A stretch of 64,000 nucleotides of DNA from Paramecium tetraurelia. Lineage: Eukaryota > Ciliophora > Oligohymenophorea > Peniculida > Parameciidae. Every line of letters starts with the position of its first letter. The stretch's first letter is position 1. Positions 1-12,400 of the stretch are shown piece after piece. The notes under the pieces were generated by a model. That model did no database searches and had not been told where the DNA came from. It saw only the letters and a program-made list of their open reading frames with translations. Where the stretch lies: NCBI RefSeq assembly GCF_000165425.1, contig NW_001799035.1, positions 62,001 to 126,000 of the forward strand, read 5' to 3'. Position numbers and translations under genes: made by a program.

Positions 1-770
1 ATTTATTATTCAAATTACTTTAATATAAAAAGGTTATTTACTATATCTAAACTACTAAATCTAAGATTTTAATGGCAATTATTAATTTTATACTGTATTT
101 AGGTAAAAGTGTCAAATAATTAATTAGAATACGATATCTCTTTAATTGTGATTAAATTCGATAACTAATTTACTTAAATTCATGGGATTTGATATTTAAA
201 GTAATTTTACAACTTAATTATAATCGAATAGATAATATTCGAAGTATTTTAACCACTGTATTTGCAGCTTTAATATTTCTCTACTACTTTTATTTTTTAC
301 TCCAATCTTTCAAATAATGCAGTGATATCTATAACAAAAATACAAAAGCGAAGTTGGAAATAAAGTTCATTACGTTAGATATGTGCAGAACCATATTTTT
401 CCATATTGTTCTAATACTATTCTAGGATCAATAATTTTTATAATGTTTACTACTCTCTGTTAGCAGCTTATGCTAATGTTGTCTATTATATAAATATAAA
501 CGATGCTCTAAATGGGATAAAATTACATCCATATTAATTGAAGCCATTTTAACAGTTTTTAGTTTAAGTTTATTTTTTTATATTGAAATTGAGTAAGTTT
601 ATATTTCTTACGAAAACAAAGTTACTTTAGGATTTATACACATGAACTTATTGATTTTAAGTCTGGCAATAGTTCTTGCAAAACAATTAATACCTAAAAT
701 AATAAACATATGCAAATTTTTATTTTAATAAAAGAAACCTAAAGTTGCTACAGAAATACTATTTTTTTGA
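1..770 (+). CDS. C-terminal part of a multi-pass membrane protein (5' end outside window)
   Basis: With TAA/TAG as Gln, a single frame (codons starting at base 3) stays open from the window edge to TGA at 768-770, about 255 codons. The product alternates hydrophobic and short polar stretches. There is a clear membrane segment near bases 243-305 (SILTTVFAALIFLYYFYF), another near 530-590 and a third near 640-700, followed by a short tail KKPKVATEILFF. This architecture resembles the C-terminal regions of large ciliate surface or channel-like membrane proteins, which is a family impression only. No enzyme motif is visible. The long TGA-free frame and protein-like composition make it a real but truncated gene; its start lies upstream. 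Confidence 0.7.
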
Positions 771-1488
771 ATTTATATTAAATTTATTTTAAATAATCTA
801 AAATATAATATTATTTAAAGTAGTTTGTTATTATTGATTAGAAATATTTTTGGAATCGTCATCTAAACGAATTATGCTAATAATTAATTCTTTATCTATA
901 TAAATTCTATGATTCTTATTTATTTATATGCTTTTAAAAGGATAATTTAAGTTTAAGTTCAATTAACCTATTGTTCAGTTTGCTTTTGTATATTAATTTT
1001 ATATAAATATATCAAAATTTTATATGTATATATATATAACATTTATTTAAAAACAGAATTGCTATCTTAAAATATAAGAATATTTTCTTCAATTCAAATC
1101 TTCTTTTAGTTTAAAATATAAATTAAATTGCCTATGATATGTATTTTTGGTTTGTTCATATGAGAGAGCTTTCTTACCCATTTTAATTGAATTCAGTAAA
1201 TCTTTGAAATCTAATCCTGAAATTTACGAAATGGAGCAGATATACATAAATAGGTTGTATGACTTCAATAATGTTAATGTCATTTGAAATCTCAATTTTT
1301 GATCTATTAATTTATCCACTTATTTTGGTGAATTTACTTAGAAGTTTATTCATCTCTATCTACTGTTTTGCATTTGTTTATATGATTCGATTCTAATTAG
1401 ATTTATGATTCAAGGGTGTCTAATCTCTATCCAGCTCCATAGATAATCCAAAATTAAAAAAAAACTTAAATTCTTAACATTAAAATAA
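771..1488. other. intergenic, AT-rich, no gene seen
   Basis: 718 bases of very AT-rich DNA with frequent TGA/TCA in all frames. A slightly richer patch at about 1150-1440 could be an old gene remnant, but no frame supports a protein. It contains the 3' flank of the membrane-protein gene and the promoter of the next gene. Confidence 0.5.
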
Positions 1489-1956
1489 ATGGGATGCGTA
1501 AAATCAAATGGAAATAAAAAAGTAAAGAATTATACAATAAATAGTTAGAGGACATGAAATAAGGCTTTGTTATTCGGATTCTGCATCCCGAAAACAGAAC
1601 TGAGAAACAGTTTAAATACTTTGATGAGAAATAGAAGAGTGATCTTATTATGAATGTGATGAATGGAATATGTTTTAGTGAGAAAGTTTCTGATAAGTGC
1701 GATGGTAATTTTATTTCAGTTTATGATCCTTCTGATGATCGGTTTCACTATTACATATAAAAATTAGATGGTACTGCTTCGAATACTCAAAGCGCTAGGA
1801 ATTGAAATAGACAACTCTAATGAACCACTGAAAGGGAGAATTTGGGTGCCATATATAAATGAAAAAAGGTCGGATTGGGATATATTGGTAGAAAATAACA
1901 CTAGAATATCAATAACTGATCATTTAGTATGGAAATTGGAAGCTGTGAAAAAGTGA
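1489..1956 (+). CDS. small MGC-start (predicted lipidated) protein, unknown function
   Basis: ATG at 1489, TGA at 1954-1956, with introns at 1522-1544 (23 nt) and 1771-1798 (28 nt, ending GCTAG). The spliced protein is 138 aa. It begins MGCVKSNGNKK: Gly2, Cys3 and Ser6 fit N-myristoylation followed by palmitoylation, so membrane attachment is likely. The rest is soluble, with a tail rich in charged and aromatic residues (RIWVPYINEKRSDWD). No known domain was recognised. Both introns remove otherwise fatal frame changes, which supports the model. Three similar tiny MGC/MG genes lie within 16 kb. Confidence 0.65.
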
Positions 1957-1994
1957 ATGATAATTAATTATTTATCTTATGATTAGAATAATTT

Positions 1995-2358
1995 TCACAT
2001 TTCAATTTCTTTGCTATAACTAATTGGATGCTTTCTTGCTTTTCTTTCTCTTTTTTTTCTACGAGCAGAATCAACTCTACTTTCTGGTTTTTTCATTACT
2101 TATTTCTAAACTTAAAATATTATATACTTCTTTCTTTGTTTTCTTGTTCTTTTTGTCCTTTTTAATTTTCTTCTTCAACCCAAAGACATGTTCTTCCGAA
2201 TCAATTTCCAGATCATCCAAATCATCAATCCATTTATTTTCTTCTTTCTCTATTTTTTTCTGTTATTTCAATTCCCTCTTTTTTTATTCTTCTTATTCCT
2301 TTTATAATATAAACTCATGTTAAGCCTTCTTTTTTTATTTATTATTTTTTCTTGCCAT
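1995..2358 (-). CDS. small lysine-rich, probably nucleolar protein
   Basis: Start codon at 2356-2358, TGA at 1995-1997, one 22-nt intron (2106-2127). The product is 113 aa and extremely basic. It starts MARKNNKQKKKAQHEF, passes an acidic patch WIDDLDDLEIDSEE, then a Lys/Arg stretch, and ends in a basic tail (ARRKKRERKARKHPISYSKE). Such Lys-rich small proteins with an acidic island are often nucleolar or ribosome-biogenesis factors; that role is inferred from composition only. Convergent with the MGC gene, 38 nt apart. Confidence 0.6.
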
Positions 2359-3278
2359 TAAATATAATTTATGAGAATCTAATTATTACTATAAAGTTTG
2401 AATTAGATGGATCATAATTACATATAAAACAAATCAGAAATCATAAAAAATCCTTTGGCTTTCTTTACTCCTTCATTAGCTATATAAATCTGATTATTTA
2501 GAATAGTGATCCAATTATTATAATAAATTAGTAGAAAGGGATATTGAATTTGTAAAACTACATATCATTTTTAACTCAGTTTAAACAAAAAAATATCAAA
2601 AAAAAGAATGTATTATCCTATTAACTTAAGCAATCAAGCAAAAGTATAGAATAAAAAAATATATAAAATAATCTGAAACATAATTAGAAAATCCTTATCA
2701 ATAAGATTTCAAAAATTAAATATAGATGTATTCTATTGCAATAAATGATTTAGTTTATATAAAATTTAGAAGAAATCAATAAAATTATTAGATTCCTTTA
2801 GATAAAATTTTGTTCTTGTTCTAAAAAAGTTATAAATTTTTTATCTAATAATTATCTGCCCTAATAAACAAAAAAGAAATAGCCATACTTAAGTAAACCA
2901 AATCAAAAGTAAATATCTGAGAAGCAGAAAAATGAAGTCAATCGAATATAATTCAATCTCCTTTATATTGTTCAAGTTTATCGTTTTTAGATTGCAGAAA
3001 TAAAAAATTCTTATGTTTAAAAATGAAAATTCAAAATACTATATTTAATTAAAAACAATAATTAAAATTATTAAAATATCAATTTTTAACTGATAAATTC
3101 CTCAAGATTCAAAATTGAATTAAATGGAAAATGGCTAAAAATGATTGAATTTTATCAATTATATAAAAATGATTATGATTATTTAGAAATGTTCAGTTGT
3201 TTATAAAATATATCTTTCGGTTAAAAAGTAATTTTTATTTTGATTTCTATTTATTAATAGATATTAATAAAAATTTTA
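2359..3278. other. intergenic, AT-rich, no gene seen
   Basis: 920 bases between divergent genes. An open frame of about 50 codons begins near 2934 (MKSIEYNSIS) and ends at TGA near 3092, but its composition is like the surrounding AT-rich DNA and it is not called. It should hold both promoters. Confidence 0.5.
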
Positions 3279-5057
3279 ATGTTTATTTGCTGCAATAATA
3301 AGCCAAAAAAAGAAAAGTAAACTGTGTTTCTAAATAATCTAGTAAATCCGTGAAAAATGGTTCTACCGCTGCTCATTCTGATGCTGAATCAATTAAACAG
3401 AGCAAATGTGAGGAATACACAAACAAAGAGGCAATCCAAGAGATTAAAAATATAGAGCCCATGAACGAAAAAGACAAAAAGCTTTAAGAGATTTAAAACA
3501 TAGTTAACAGAATCAAAGTATACAGAAATCAAGGGAAATTCGATATGAGGTATATATAAATTTAAGTTCTATAGCATCGATATTGAGAAGGCATTCGTAA
3601 CTTCTTTAATTGAATAAGATTTACCAACTACGCATTTTGTTGAGTGTAGATGGGCTGTAAATTATACGAAATTCCTTGAAAGAAATATAGACGATATACC
3701 TCCACCAATTAATAATCATAAATTATTGACTGAAGATAATACCAACAAAGAGATAGTCGTTATCAGATCAGAGAAGGATACTTAGCTTCTTCCAGGTTTA
3801 AAACCAGATAGACACTACGTACTTCTAAATGATAGATCATGGAATTTTATATAACTATTGTATGGTGGAGGACCAACAATAATTATCGATTTGGATATTA
3901 CAGTGATGTCACCAGATATTTTCCATGACGATCTAACTAATGTTACAACCCATACCGCTAACCCTTCCAAAATCTCATTTGATCCAGCCATAGAGATAGC
4001 AAAATATGAAATTTAAAATTTAGAGGAATCAGAAATCACCAACATTAAAAACACAAATGGAAGATCAATTCCACAAAAAACTAATTCGATAAAAATTAAC
4101 CCAAAACCTTATGAACTACCTTATGTCGGTCTCAATAACCCAAAATATTATTGTTACATGAACTCAATTTTATAATGTCTACTTAGCATAAAAGAATTAA
4201 ATAATTCATTAATAAAATACCCAAAATAACAAAATAAGAAATTTACTATGGCTTATCAAGAGTTTTTAAAAGTAGTGTAGAACTCTATCCCAGGGTCATC
4301 TATATCTGTTGAGAAACTCTAAAATATGTGCTTGAATAAGTTTAAATACACGTAGTAACAAGATGCTCATGAATTCTTATTGTATCTCCTTTCAGAAATC
4401 TAAGAAGAATTAGTGGGAAAAAAGCAATATAAAAAAGAAGAATTCCCAAATGCTTAGGAAGCTTGGGATATTTACAAAAGTAGAAATCCTGACATCATAA
4501 CTGATTTATTTGCTGGTCAAATAGCAAGTAAATCCTATTGTTCAAAATGCAAACAGATCAGCGAGGGATTTGATCCAATCTTAGATTTAAATCTTCCTTT
4601 ATAAAAAAATAGTATTCCTAAAGAATACAAATTATATGATTGTCTCTAGAACTACTTTAAAGAAGAGTAAATAAATGATGTTTGGAAATGTGATAGATGC
4701 AATTTTGTAAATAAATCTGTCTTAAGGAAAATTAAACTCACTTAAACTCCAAAATATCTTATTCTTCATCTGAAACGTTTTACCCAAATTCCTAGGAGTC
4801 AAAAAATTACGGATGAAGTTAAATATCCTGAAATTCTCGATATCAAAGAGTTTTGTGAGGAAAATGTAGAATACACTAAATACACTTTGAAGGGAGTGAT
4901 CTCTCACATGGGTTAGTTAAATGGAGGTCATTATGTGGCTTATACTTAAAGATAAAATTAATGGTATAATTTCGATGACAACGTAGTAACCAAAGATAAA
5001 ACTAATCAACATCTCTCCGACAAAGGTGCTTATATAATTTTATACGAATAAAGATGA
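3279..5057 (+). CDS. ubiquitin carboxyl-terminal hydrolase (USP) with N-terminal DUSP-like domain
   Basis: Start at 3279, TGA at 5055-5057; introns 3317-3342 (26 nt) and 3550-3574 (25 nt); 575 aa. Residues about 80-200 resemble a DUSP domain (RHYVLLNDRSWNFIQLLYGG). The USP catalytic core follows. The Cys box is NNPKYYCYMNSILQCL, where the nucleophile Cys is kept although the usual GNTC is changed. Then come QQDAHEFLLYLL, a zinc-ribbon-like pair SYCSKCKQ and VWKCDRCNF, LILHLKRF, the His box NGGHYVAYT and a final WYNFDDNVV. USPs cleave ubiquitin isopeptide bonds. With Cys, His and Asp/Asn all present the enzyme should be active. Substrate unknown. The altered residues before the catalytic Cys are the only oddity. 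Confidence 0.9.
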
Positions 5058-5117
5058 TCTATGATTTTCCCTATACATCTTTTTTACTTAAAATAATTAA
5101 TCAAAATTTATATTAAC

Positions 5118-6828
5118 TCATTAATTTATCTTTTTCTCATCTTTTAAGACTTGCAGTCTCCAACTCTCTGAAAACTCGTTGAACTTCATCATAAATTCTT
5201 AATGAAATCCTAAGGGATCTTATTCAGGTATTTTTAATTTATTTATAGTATTCTATTGCTGTTATTGTTGTTTCTTAACTAATTATTATTATTGTAACTA
5301 TTATAACTATTGGATTTTTTATTGATTCTGATTACATTTAGACAAATCAATCTTCATCCTTACTTAACTTTTACTTTCTAAGGCATATGCATTATTTGAA
5401 ATTCTATTTTCAAATCTTCGGATACTCTCTACTATACTCTCATCTTCCAATCTTCCATTATATTAGAAACTGGATTCATCCGAATCGTTAACAACTGAAT
5501 TATCTGCATCATTATAGCTCTTTTCTAATTTTGTTATCATCTATCTAATGTTAAAAATTGATGTTACTTTTTTTCTCTAATAGACTGATTCTGTTATTCT
5601 GAAATCGAATCTTCATTCAGAACTTCCTCATTGTATATTTTTTCAATATCAATTCCTGATCTCTTTATTGCTAATACTAATTTGATTAACTTAGATTCCT
5701 TCTCAGACATTTCCTAAATCTTGTCTTGCATCAATTGAGCCATCTCTTTCAATTAATGAGTTTCCAATTAGTCTATATCTTTTCCTTTCTTAGATTATTA
5801 TTATTGTTATTAGGGTTTTATCTTCTCTAATGTTTATTTTAATTAAGATACTGTCTCTAACAAGATGTCTCTTTCTTATTCAAGAGATTTATAATTATTT
5901 TACCAAATATCCCTTTCTCTTCTCATTTGTTCTATCATTTCATTCAATTTTAAGTCCTATTCATATGACATAAGAACTGCAGAATTTTACATCAACTCAA
6001 ATATGTTATTAGTAATATTCATTGTTATATCTTGCCATTGTTATTCAATCTCTCTTACCTGAATCTACAATAAATTTAAGGAGGACTTATATTATAAAGA
6101 TGTTCTTGCGAATTGCTTATTGAACAAATCTTTGAATGGTTCCCATAAACCTCTCGATTTTAAATAGAGCAATTTTTTTGATTGTTCTTGCACTGTTCCT
6201 TAAATTTATCTGTCCAAATTCAATAATTAATCCATTAAGTCTTTGGATTAAGTGAATTACAATTAATAAGCCTTCTTCTGCATTAGTGTCTTTTCTCTCA
6301 ACATATTAATTTATGCTATGTCTAAATCATTCTACTTTTTGTATCCTGATTTATTCTATCTTACTCCTGGACTTGTTGAATCACATGTCAAATTAGATTT
6401 TGAGCTAAAAATGTGTTGTTATTAAAATCTACATATATAGATGAGCATTCAAAGTCTACGAATCCCCTATTAATTTTTTTAATTTTAAAGCATTTTATGA
6501 ACTATACATTGATTCATCCTCTATTTGATTGCTTGTGAATGCTGATATGCGACTTTTAGAACTACTGTTGGTTCTATTGTTAATTTCTGAAAAATTATTT
6601 TTATTCGCCTTGTATCTCTTCTCTTCAATAGATTTCGAAATCGTAGGCTAAGGCTTGAATCTCTGCTGACAATATTTCTATGGTATGTGAAACAATTAAC
6701 TAGACTCCGGTATGCTAACAGTCTGAAAATCATTTTATAACATATACTGGTTGCGATTGCTATTTTTTATAATCTTGAGTTGAAGCCTTAGAAGCTGTTT
6801 CCTTAACACTATTTGGAGTTGTCCTCAT
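5118..6828 (-). CDS. coiled-coil, Gln-rich hypothetical protein
   Basis: Start at 6826-6828 (MRTTPNSVKETASKAST), TGA at 5118-5120, three introns: 6723-6747, 6405-6432 and 5545-5567. The 544-aa product has a Ser/Thr/Gln-rich N-terminal third and a central coiled coil (about residues 170-370, many heptad Leu/Ile and Lys/Glu). A poly-Gln stretch follows (Gln written mostly TAA/TAG, about 5240-5300), then a short conserved-looking C-terminus near FHQEFMMKFNEFSESWR. No enzymatic motif. A structural or scaffold role is possible, but only the coiled coil supports it. Confidence 0.7.
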
Positions 6829-6970
6829 AATCAAAGTTCGATAATTAATTAAAATAAAATGTATTATAAATTTCCAACTATTTAATTATAAACTATAGTT
6901 TTGGTATAACTACATTACTATCCTCCACTTAATATATAATTGAGTTATTGAATTAAGTTTGGAGAATAAG

Positions 6971-7629
6971 TCATTTTTTAAGTGTCTGAGTAAGATAATT
7001 TTTTTTTTTATAAATTACTTTTCTATAATGATTTTAATAATAAAGATTTACATGAATGAAGAATAACATTATTATTATTCTTTCTATGAATTTGTTTTAA
7101 ATTGTTATTTCGATAATAAATCTGTTGCCGTATTTACTTTCCAAATAAGTCTTTTCACTTTTGATTTAGCTTAATTGAATTGTTCCTTCCTTTGAATTCA
7201 ACAGAACATGAAAATCCATAGTTCCCTTTTGTCTTTTTTATTTTACATACTAATATGTTAAAATTCAAGGTGACATAAGCAAAAATTGTTGAAAATATTT
7301 ATTATATTCAGCTAATAATCATGAATTTTTTCAAATATCTCAATGGGACTCACATCACTTTGACATTCTTTCTTTGACCAATGCACATTGGATTCGTTTA
7401 ATTAAATTTTGGTGTTGTTGTAGGTGATTCCTTATTCGAAGCAATATATTTCTTATCCCTTTTCAAGATGAACTCCTCATCGTTTGTTATATCAATTGAT
7501 CTATAATGTAAAATTGGATTATTGTTATTCGTTGTGTTTGGGGATTCGATAATCACTTTTTTATTTTGATGAACATTGGAAAAAGATTAACTGTGGAATC
7601 GAAATTTATTTTGCTTTTAATTTGGACAT
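6971..7629 (-). CDS. hypothetical protein with four very short introns
   Basis: Start at 7627-7629 (MSKLKAKQISIPQLIFFQ). Reading needs introns of 19, 29, 18 and 29 nt, the first three ending AAG, to give 187 aa ending ...NYLTQTLKK and TGA at 6971-6973. Supported segments are SIDITNDEEFILKRDKKY, SPIEIFEKIHDYQLN and KSKVKRLIWKVNTATDLLS, each clearly protein-like. Without the last intron the frame runs TGA-free into the downstream coiled-coil gene, so the 3' end is uncertain. It may instead be a decaying gene. No domain recognised. Confidence 0.42.
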
Positions 7630-8145
7630 TATTTTTAAGTAACACAACCCATATCCAATAAAAAAATTATGATTATTAATTATATATATGTATTTTAATT
7701 GAGTCAAATTAGAATTATATTCCGAATTATTCATGAATTTAAAAATTAATTTTTATTAAACCTAGAGAACTTTTATGTATTACGTATTTATTAAAATAAA
7801 ATGAGTAATACTTTAATTATCAGAATTATGACTATATCTTTTTAACTCTAATCAATCTATCAAATCAAAGCCAAATAACACTTTGCCCTAATCTGTATCT
7901 TATTAGAATCTAATTCTTAATCTGGAACTTAATTTCTTCAATATTTCTATAAATAAATTGTTATTAATTAGAATTTAGGTTAGATATTAAAGTTAGTTTA
8001 CTGACCCCTCTTATTTCTAAGCATGAAGCACTTAAGTATAAGTTTTTAGTGCCTTAATATTTAGTTGTAATTAAAAATGAAACATAAATGTAATACGAAT
8101 ATAATGAATTGTATGTTCATACGTCAACATATACAAGTGAATCAT
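7630..8145. other. intergenic, no gene seen
   Basis: About 500 AT-rich bases with stops in all frames on both strands and no RNA-gene or repeat structure that I can recognise. Confidence 0.5.
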
Positions 8146-8349
8146 TCAAGAGTTTCTAGTCAGGAAGGACCCAGGATTAGTTAAAGGACTTTTCTAACTC
8201 GCTCTTCTTTATAGAATGGGGTTTTTATTGATTTTAAAAATTTTAGCTTCATTCTTGGGATCTTCGTTTCTCTGGTTGGTATATTAAAACTATATCTCGG
8301 AAGGGCTAAAAATAGTCTTTGTTTATTATTTGATATTGGCACAGCCCAT
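8146..8349 (-). CDS. 67-aa MGC-start protein
   Basis: Single-exon frame, start at 8347-8349, TGA at 8146-8148. Sequence begins MGCANIKQQTKTIFSPSE and ends NPGSFLTRNS. Gly2-Cys3 suggests lipid anchoring, although residue 6 is Ile rather than Ser/Thr. The rest is basic and Ser/Asn/Pro-rich with no domain. It is divergently paired with another MGC-start gene 158 bp away, so the two may share a control region. Too short for certainty, but codon use and the MGC start argue against chance. Confidence 0.5.
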
Positions 8350-8507
8350 TAATTGGAAATCTTAATAAATTAATATAAATATATTTGAATTCTAATTACA
8401 AAGCATTATTAACAATGAAAAATTAAAGATTTTCAATTCAAGTAATATTGATGATACTTTAAAAGAATTTTTTTATATTTTATTAATTAATTTAATATTG
8501 ATTTTAA

Positions 8508-8818
8508 ATGGGTTGTAATTCAACAAAATCAAGTGGAGAGTAGATCGTCGAGTGTGGGAATATTAAAAGGATTTCAAAATAATCAAGTGAATTAATAGAA
8601 ATTTAGTAAAACATTTTGAAGCACCTAAATAAATAGTAATGTCAAATAAGAACTAGTACTACGACTATATAAAGTACTCTATCATCATACAGTATTCAAT
8701 GAATTTAAGAATAGAAAATATCAGGATGAGTAATTAAAAACCAGAGATGACAATGTCCACCCTTGTTCTTTAGACAGAAACGGGGCCATAGTAGTTAGAT
8801 AAGAAATTGGCATTTTGA
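8508..8818 (+). CDS. 95-aa MGC-start (predicted myristoylated) protein
   Basis: Start at 8508, one 23-nt intron (8692-8714), TGA at 8816-8818. Begins MGCNSTKSSGEQIVECGN: Gly2, Cys3 and Thr6 fit dual acylation. The middle is Gln/Ile-rich (ELIEIQQNILKHLNKQQ) and may form a short amphipathic helix. The C-terminus is MSTLVLQTETGPQQLDKKLAF. No known domain. The intron is needed to avoid an early TGA and has a canonical GTA...TAG form. Divergent from the MGC gene on the other strand. Confidence 0.6.
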
Positions 8819-8949
8819 GTGAAATAGCTTAGGGAATATTTGATTTATGTAATCTTTTTCTATATCATAATTATCTAATTTGTATGGTTAAAGAAGAATC
8901 AATAATACAAGAAATAAGAAAAACTCAATTCATAGTTTAGGACTATTCA

Positions 8950-9303
8950 TCAAAGAGAGTTTTCTTCTTTATTCTGGGGAGTTTTTGATATACCCAAAAT
9001 GGTTTTAGGGATTGGTTTGTTTTTTATTGATGAATTTATTGAGCTCGTCACCGCTGGCCATATGCTTAAGTCTTTTGCCAATTTCTACTTATTGTAATTG
9101 GGATGTAAAATTTTCTGTTTCTCTAATATCACTCTTTTACCCATGTGTCTAGCCATCATTTTCCTGAACGATTCTTGCACTTTCTGGGATTTCTTGGGGA
9201 GCTTGGCATAGTTTATTTGATTAATTCTTAGATTTCTGAACACGACAACCCATATTAAGATTTCAACGTAAGCTAATAAAATTGCTGATAATTTATTAAT
9301 CAT
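8950..9303 (-). CDS. small protein with N-terminal membrane segment
   Basis: Single exon, start 9301-9303, TGA at 8950-8952, 117 aa. The N-terminus is hydrophobic (KLSAILLAYVEILIWVVV) and followed by a basic stretch (SFRKMMARHMGKRVILEKQK), like a single-pass signal anchor or mitochondrial inner-membrane protein. The C-terminal third is Ser/Pro/Lys-rich. Function not recognised; the topology is an inference from hydrophobicity. Confidence 0.6.
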
Positions 9304-9495
9304 ATTTAATTAGTTTTAACATTTTATAACTGATTTGCGTTGGATCACAGACAGATATATACTATTATTTAGATATTAGATTCAAAAAATTAGTTTTTGG
9401 ATTAATCCAAATCTTTAAATTTTATAATTAAAATGATGTAATGTAGTGAGCTCATTTAAATTTAATTATCATTCGTAATTAAAATAATTATATAA

Positions 9496-12400
9496 TCACT
9501 CTAATTTTTGTTAACTTTTAACTGTTTTCAATCTTTTTTATTTTAATAACTAAATCATTTTTGATAATTGATAGTCGGATAAGTACTTCGAAATATGTAT
9601 TTTTTTAATGTTTCTAAATTTGTTCGCCCTTAATGATTTATCAATAAAATACTTATAAATGGTGATCTCATAATTATTGTGAGGCAAATAGTCATCAAAA
9701 GTACACATAGCATCAAAATTATTAAGTCCAAAAGGGTTGTTAGCATAGACGGGTAACTTAATTAATTAAAGATAAATACATCCACATTACTAAATGGTTA
9801 AAAACTAGAAGGGATGACAGATACTTTGGTTCCTGTTTTAGTAGATATCTTCCTGATTGAAGGTCTTTATTGCTAACTTCTACTATCATCAAAATTGGTT
9901 ATTTCAACTTAACGAGTTTATTAAATTAATTTTTAGGGGAAAGAAAAAGTAGACTTTCTATGCTGCTTAGAGGAAGGCTTTCCTGATTTATATTAACTAT
10001 TAGAAGGAATTGGACTATAAGTAAGTGATCTGGATGAATTTTCACGTTGACTGATTACATCTGGATATTTATATGTACTATTCCTTGAACTTTGTTGTCT
10101 AATTGAGCCAGATCCTAGACGTGATAATCGAGGAGGACTTTAATTTTACTTTTGAAGTTCATTCATTTAGGTTTCAAAATTGTAATTGAATGTTAATTTC
10201 GGATCATTATTCTTCCTCTCAAATTTATCTTAAGGAGACTCAACAACATTCTCTTCCTCTATCGACTTAGAGTTGGGTTCAGAGATACTGTCAGAGTTTT
10301 CGTGTTCCAAAATGATGTTTAAGGATTTTTAAGTTAGATCTTTATTTGATGCAGCTAAGCTTTGAGATCCAAATCCTGCAGTTGCAAATGTTCTTTTCTA
10401 TTGGTCTGTTCTGGCTAATGATGCAAATTCATCATAATTTTTATCTTATTTACCATTGAGGATTTGAAATTCTTTATCTTAATCTAAATTAGAGCTTTTA
10501 ATGATGTTTATGAATACAATATATTGTCTGTGTTATTTGGAAAAGATTATTATTCATAGGCTGATTGCTATTTCATAAAAGAAGTGGACTTGACAACTGA
10601 TCTGTCTCTGCTTAATTTTGTTAAACTTCTGGCACTGATATATGAATCCCGAATAGCTAAATCATCATATGCAAATTGGGATTGGCTAAGTTGCGACATA
10701 TGTAATTGATCTGAAAACAGTTTTAAAAATGCCACTTCATATTATGAGGCACATTAATAAAAATTTAATGCCTTCATATCCTTTGAGACTCTTCTTTTAT
10801 CTATGTATTATATGACCAATAACTACATTCTTGCCTTGGTTGTTTATGTGGAAAGGTAAACTTTTTTACAATGAAACTTTTATCTGGCCTATATGTCAAC
10901 ATAGGACATTTTGTGATAATGTGATCATCCTATAAACAACAGGCACATTCAATTGGTAAACCTAAATTGAAGATGATTTTATCCCTCTGTTGAATAAACA
11001 ATTGCTAAGTGTTGATATCAGTTTAATTATACTTTGTCAGTAAAGTTCAAAAGTTCTAAGAAAGTTGAGCGTTCAATTTTTAATAGTCTAGTTACTCCTT
11101 CGCTTTGAACAGTGAAATTCCTTGGTTTTTGAGTATAAAATTCAATTTCGCCAAATGATTTATTTTGTTTCCAAACCTACAACTTGATATTATTCTTAGA
11201 TTTCAAATACACCTAACCTTATAAGATGAAATATAGTGAGCAATCATCCAATGTTCCTTCTTGAATTATGGTTTAATCAGGTTAACATACAATTTCGTAG
11301 CTATTATCGATAATTTTTTAAATTGTCCTTTTATTAAAGTGTTTAAAATATGAATACAATAATTTGGCTCTTTGACTGACTTTGTATTCTTAATTTAAGT
11401 TACTGGATAATTTTGAAATGAACCTATCATGGCAGTATTACGGTTGATAGAGCAAATGACTCAATATTTTTTGTTTTAGAGTGGAATCCAAGTTTGTCTA
11501 AGTCATAAATTCACTTAATTGTTGTTCTAGTTCCTCCTCCTTGATTATTGCAATCATTTTAGCTAAGAAATAGGCCAAGAAAAGGAGAGAGATGAATGAA
11601 ATGACAGTATAGACAATAACACTCTGATGGTCATTTATATCGATTAAGGTAGAGTTGAAGGTCAAAATACTTAGTACATAGTACAAGGAATGCAAATACT
11701 ATTCTAAGAAGGAGTCCTCCTCTTCATTTAACAATTTGAATAACCAAAAGCATGTGAGGACGTGGACCAGTAAGATCGCTTTTATTATTAAGATTATTAA
11801 AAGTGACAATTAATTGAAGATATTGTATTCACTATGTGGATATGCATGAATATTTACAATTAGATTTGCTTTTAAAGTTTTACTAATCTTGGGATAGTAC
11901 TCAGCAAGTTGATAGTAATGCACCAGTAATCTTGTTAAAGTAGAATCGTAATAAGAAAAGCCTAGGATTTCATATAAATGGGTGTTTACTATGTCAAATA
12001 TCAATTAGGATTTGCAGTAATGATGTATGATGGTTATGAGGTGAGTTTCAATTTATCCATTATTTGCAAATGTTGAAATTGAGTTCAAGAGGGCATCGAC
12101 AAGTTTGAGAGTGAGAAATATAACATAAATGTGTGCGAGCTTTAACGGAATGATTATAACCTGAACTATCATTATCAATAAATAAATGAGACTCCAATAT
12201 TTATGTAGTTTTGAATTGGGCAACAGGACAACTAAAACTCAACACATTTATTACATGATGGAATGCTGTCCGATTGGCCCAGATCAAAAATATAGGAATA
12301 TTTCCTTACTTTTTCATTGATGTTGATTTTGGCTTTGAGAAGTTCTGCAAATCTGGGTTTGAGTTTCTTCTGATTCTAGAAACCTTTAGTAGTCTCTTGA

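Noticed and set aside
2024-2323. Plus-strand Phe/Leu-rich 99-codon frame suggesting a membrane protein
   Set aside because: It is the reverse complement of the Lys-rich minus-strand gene; poly-Lys codons read backwards give poly-Phe.
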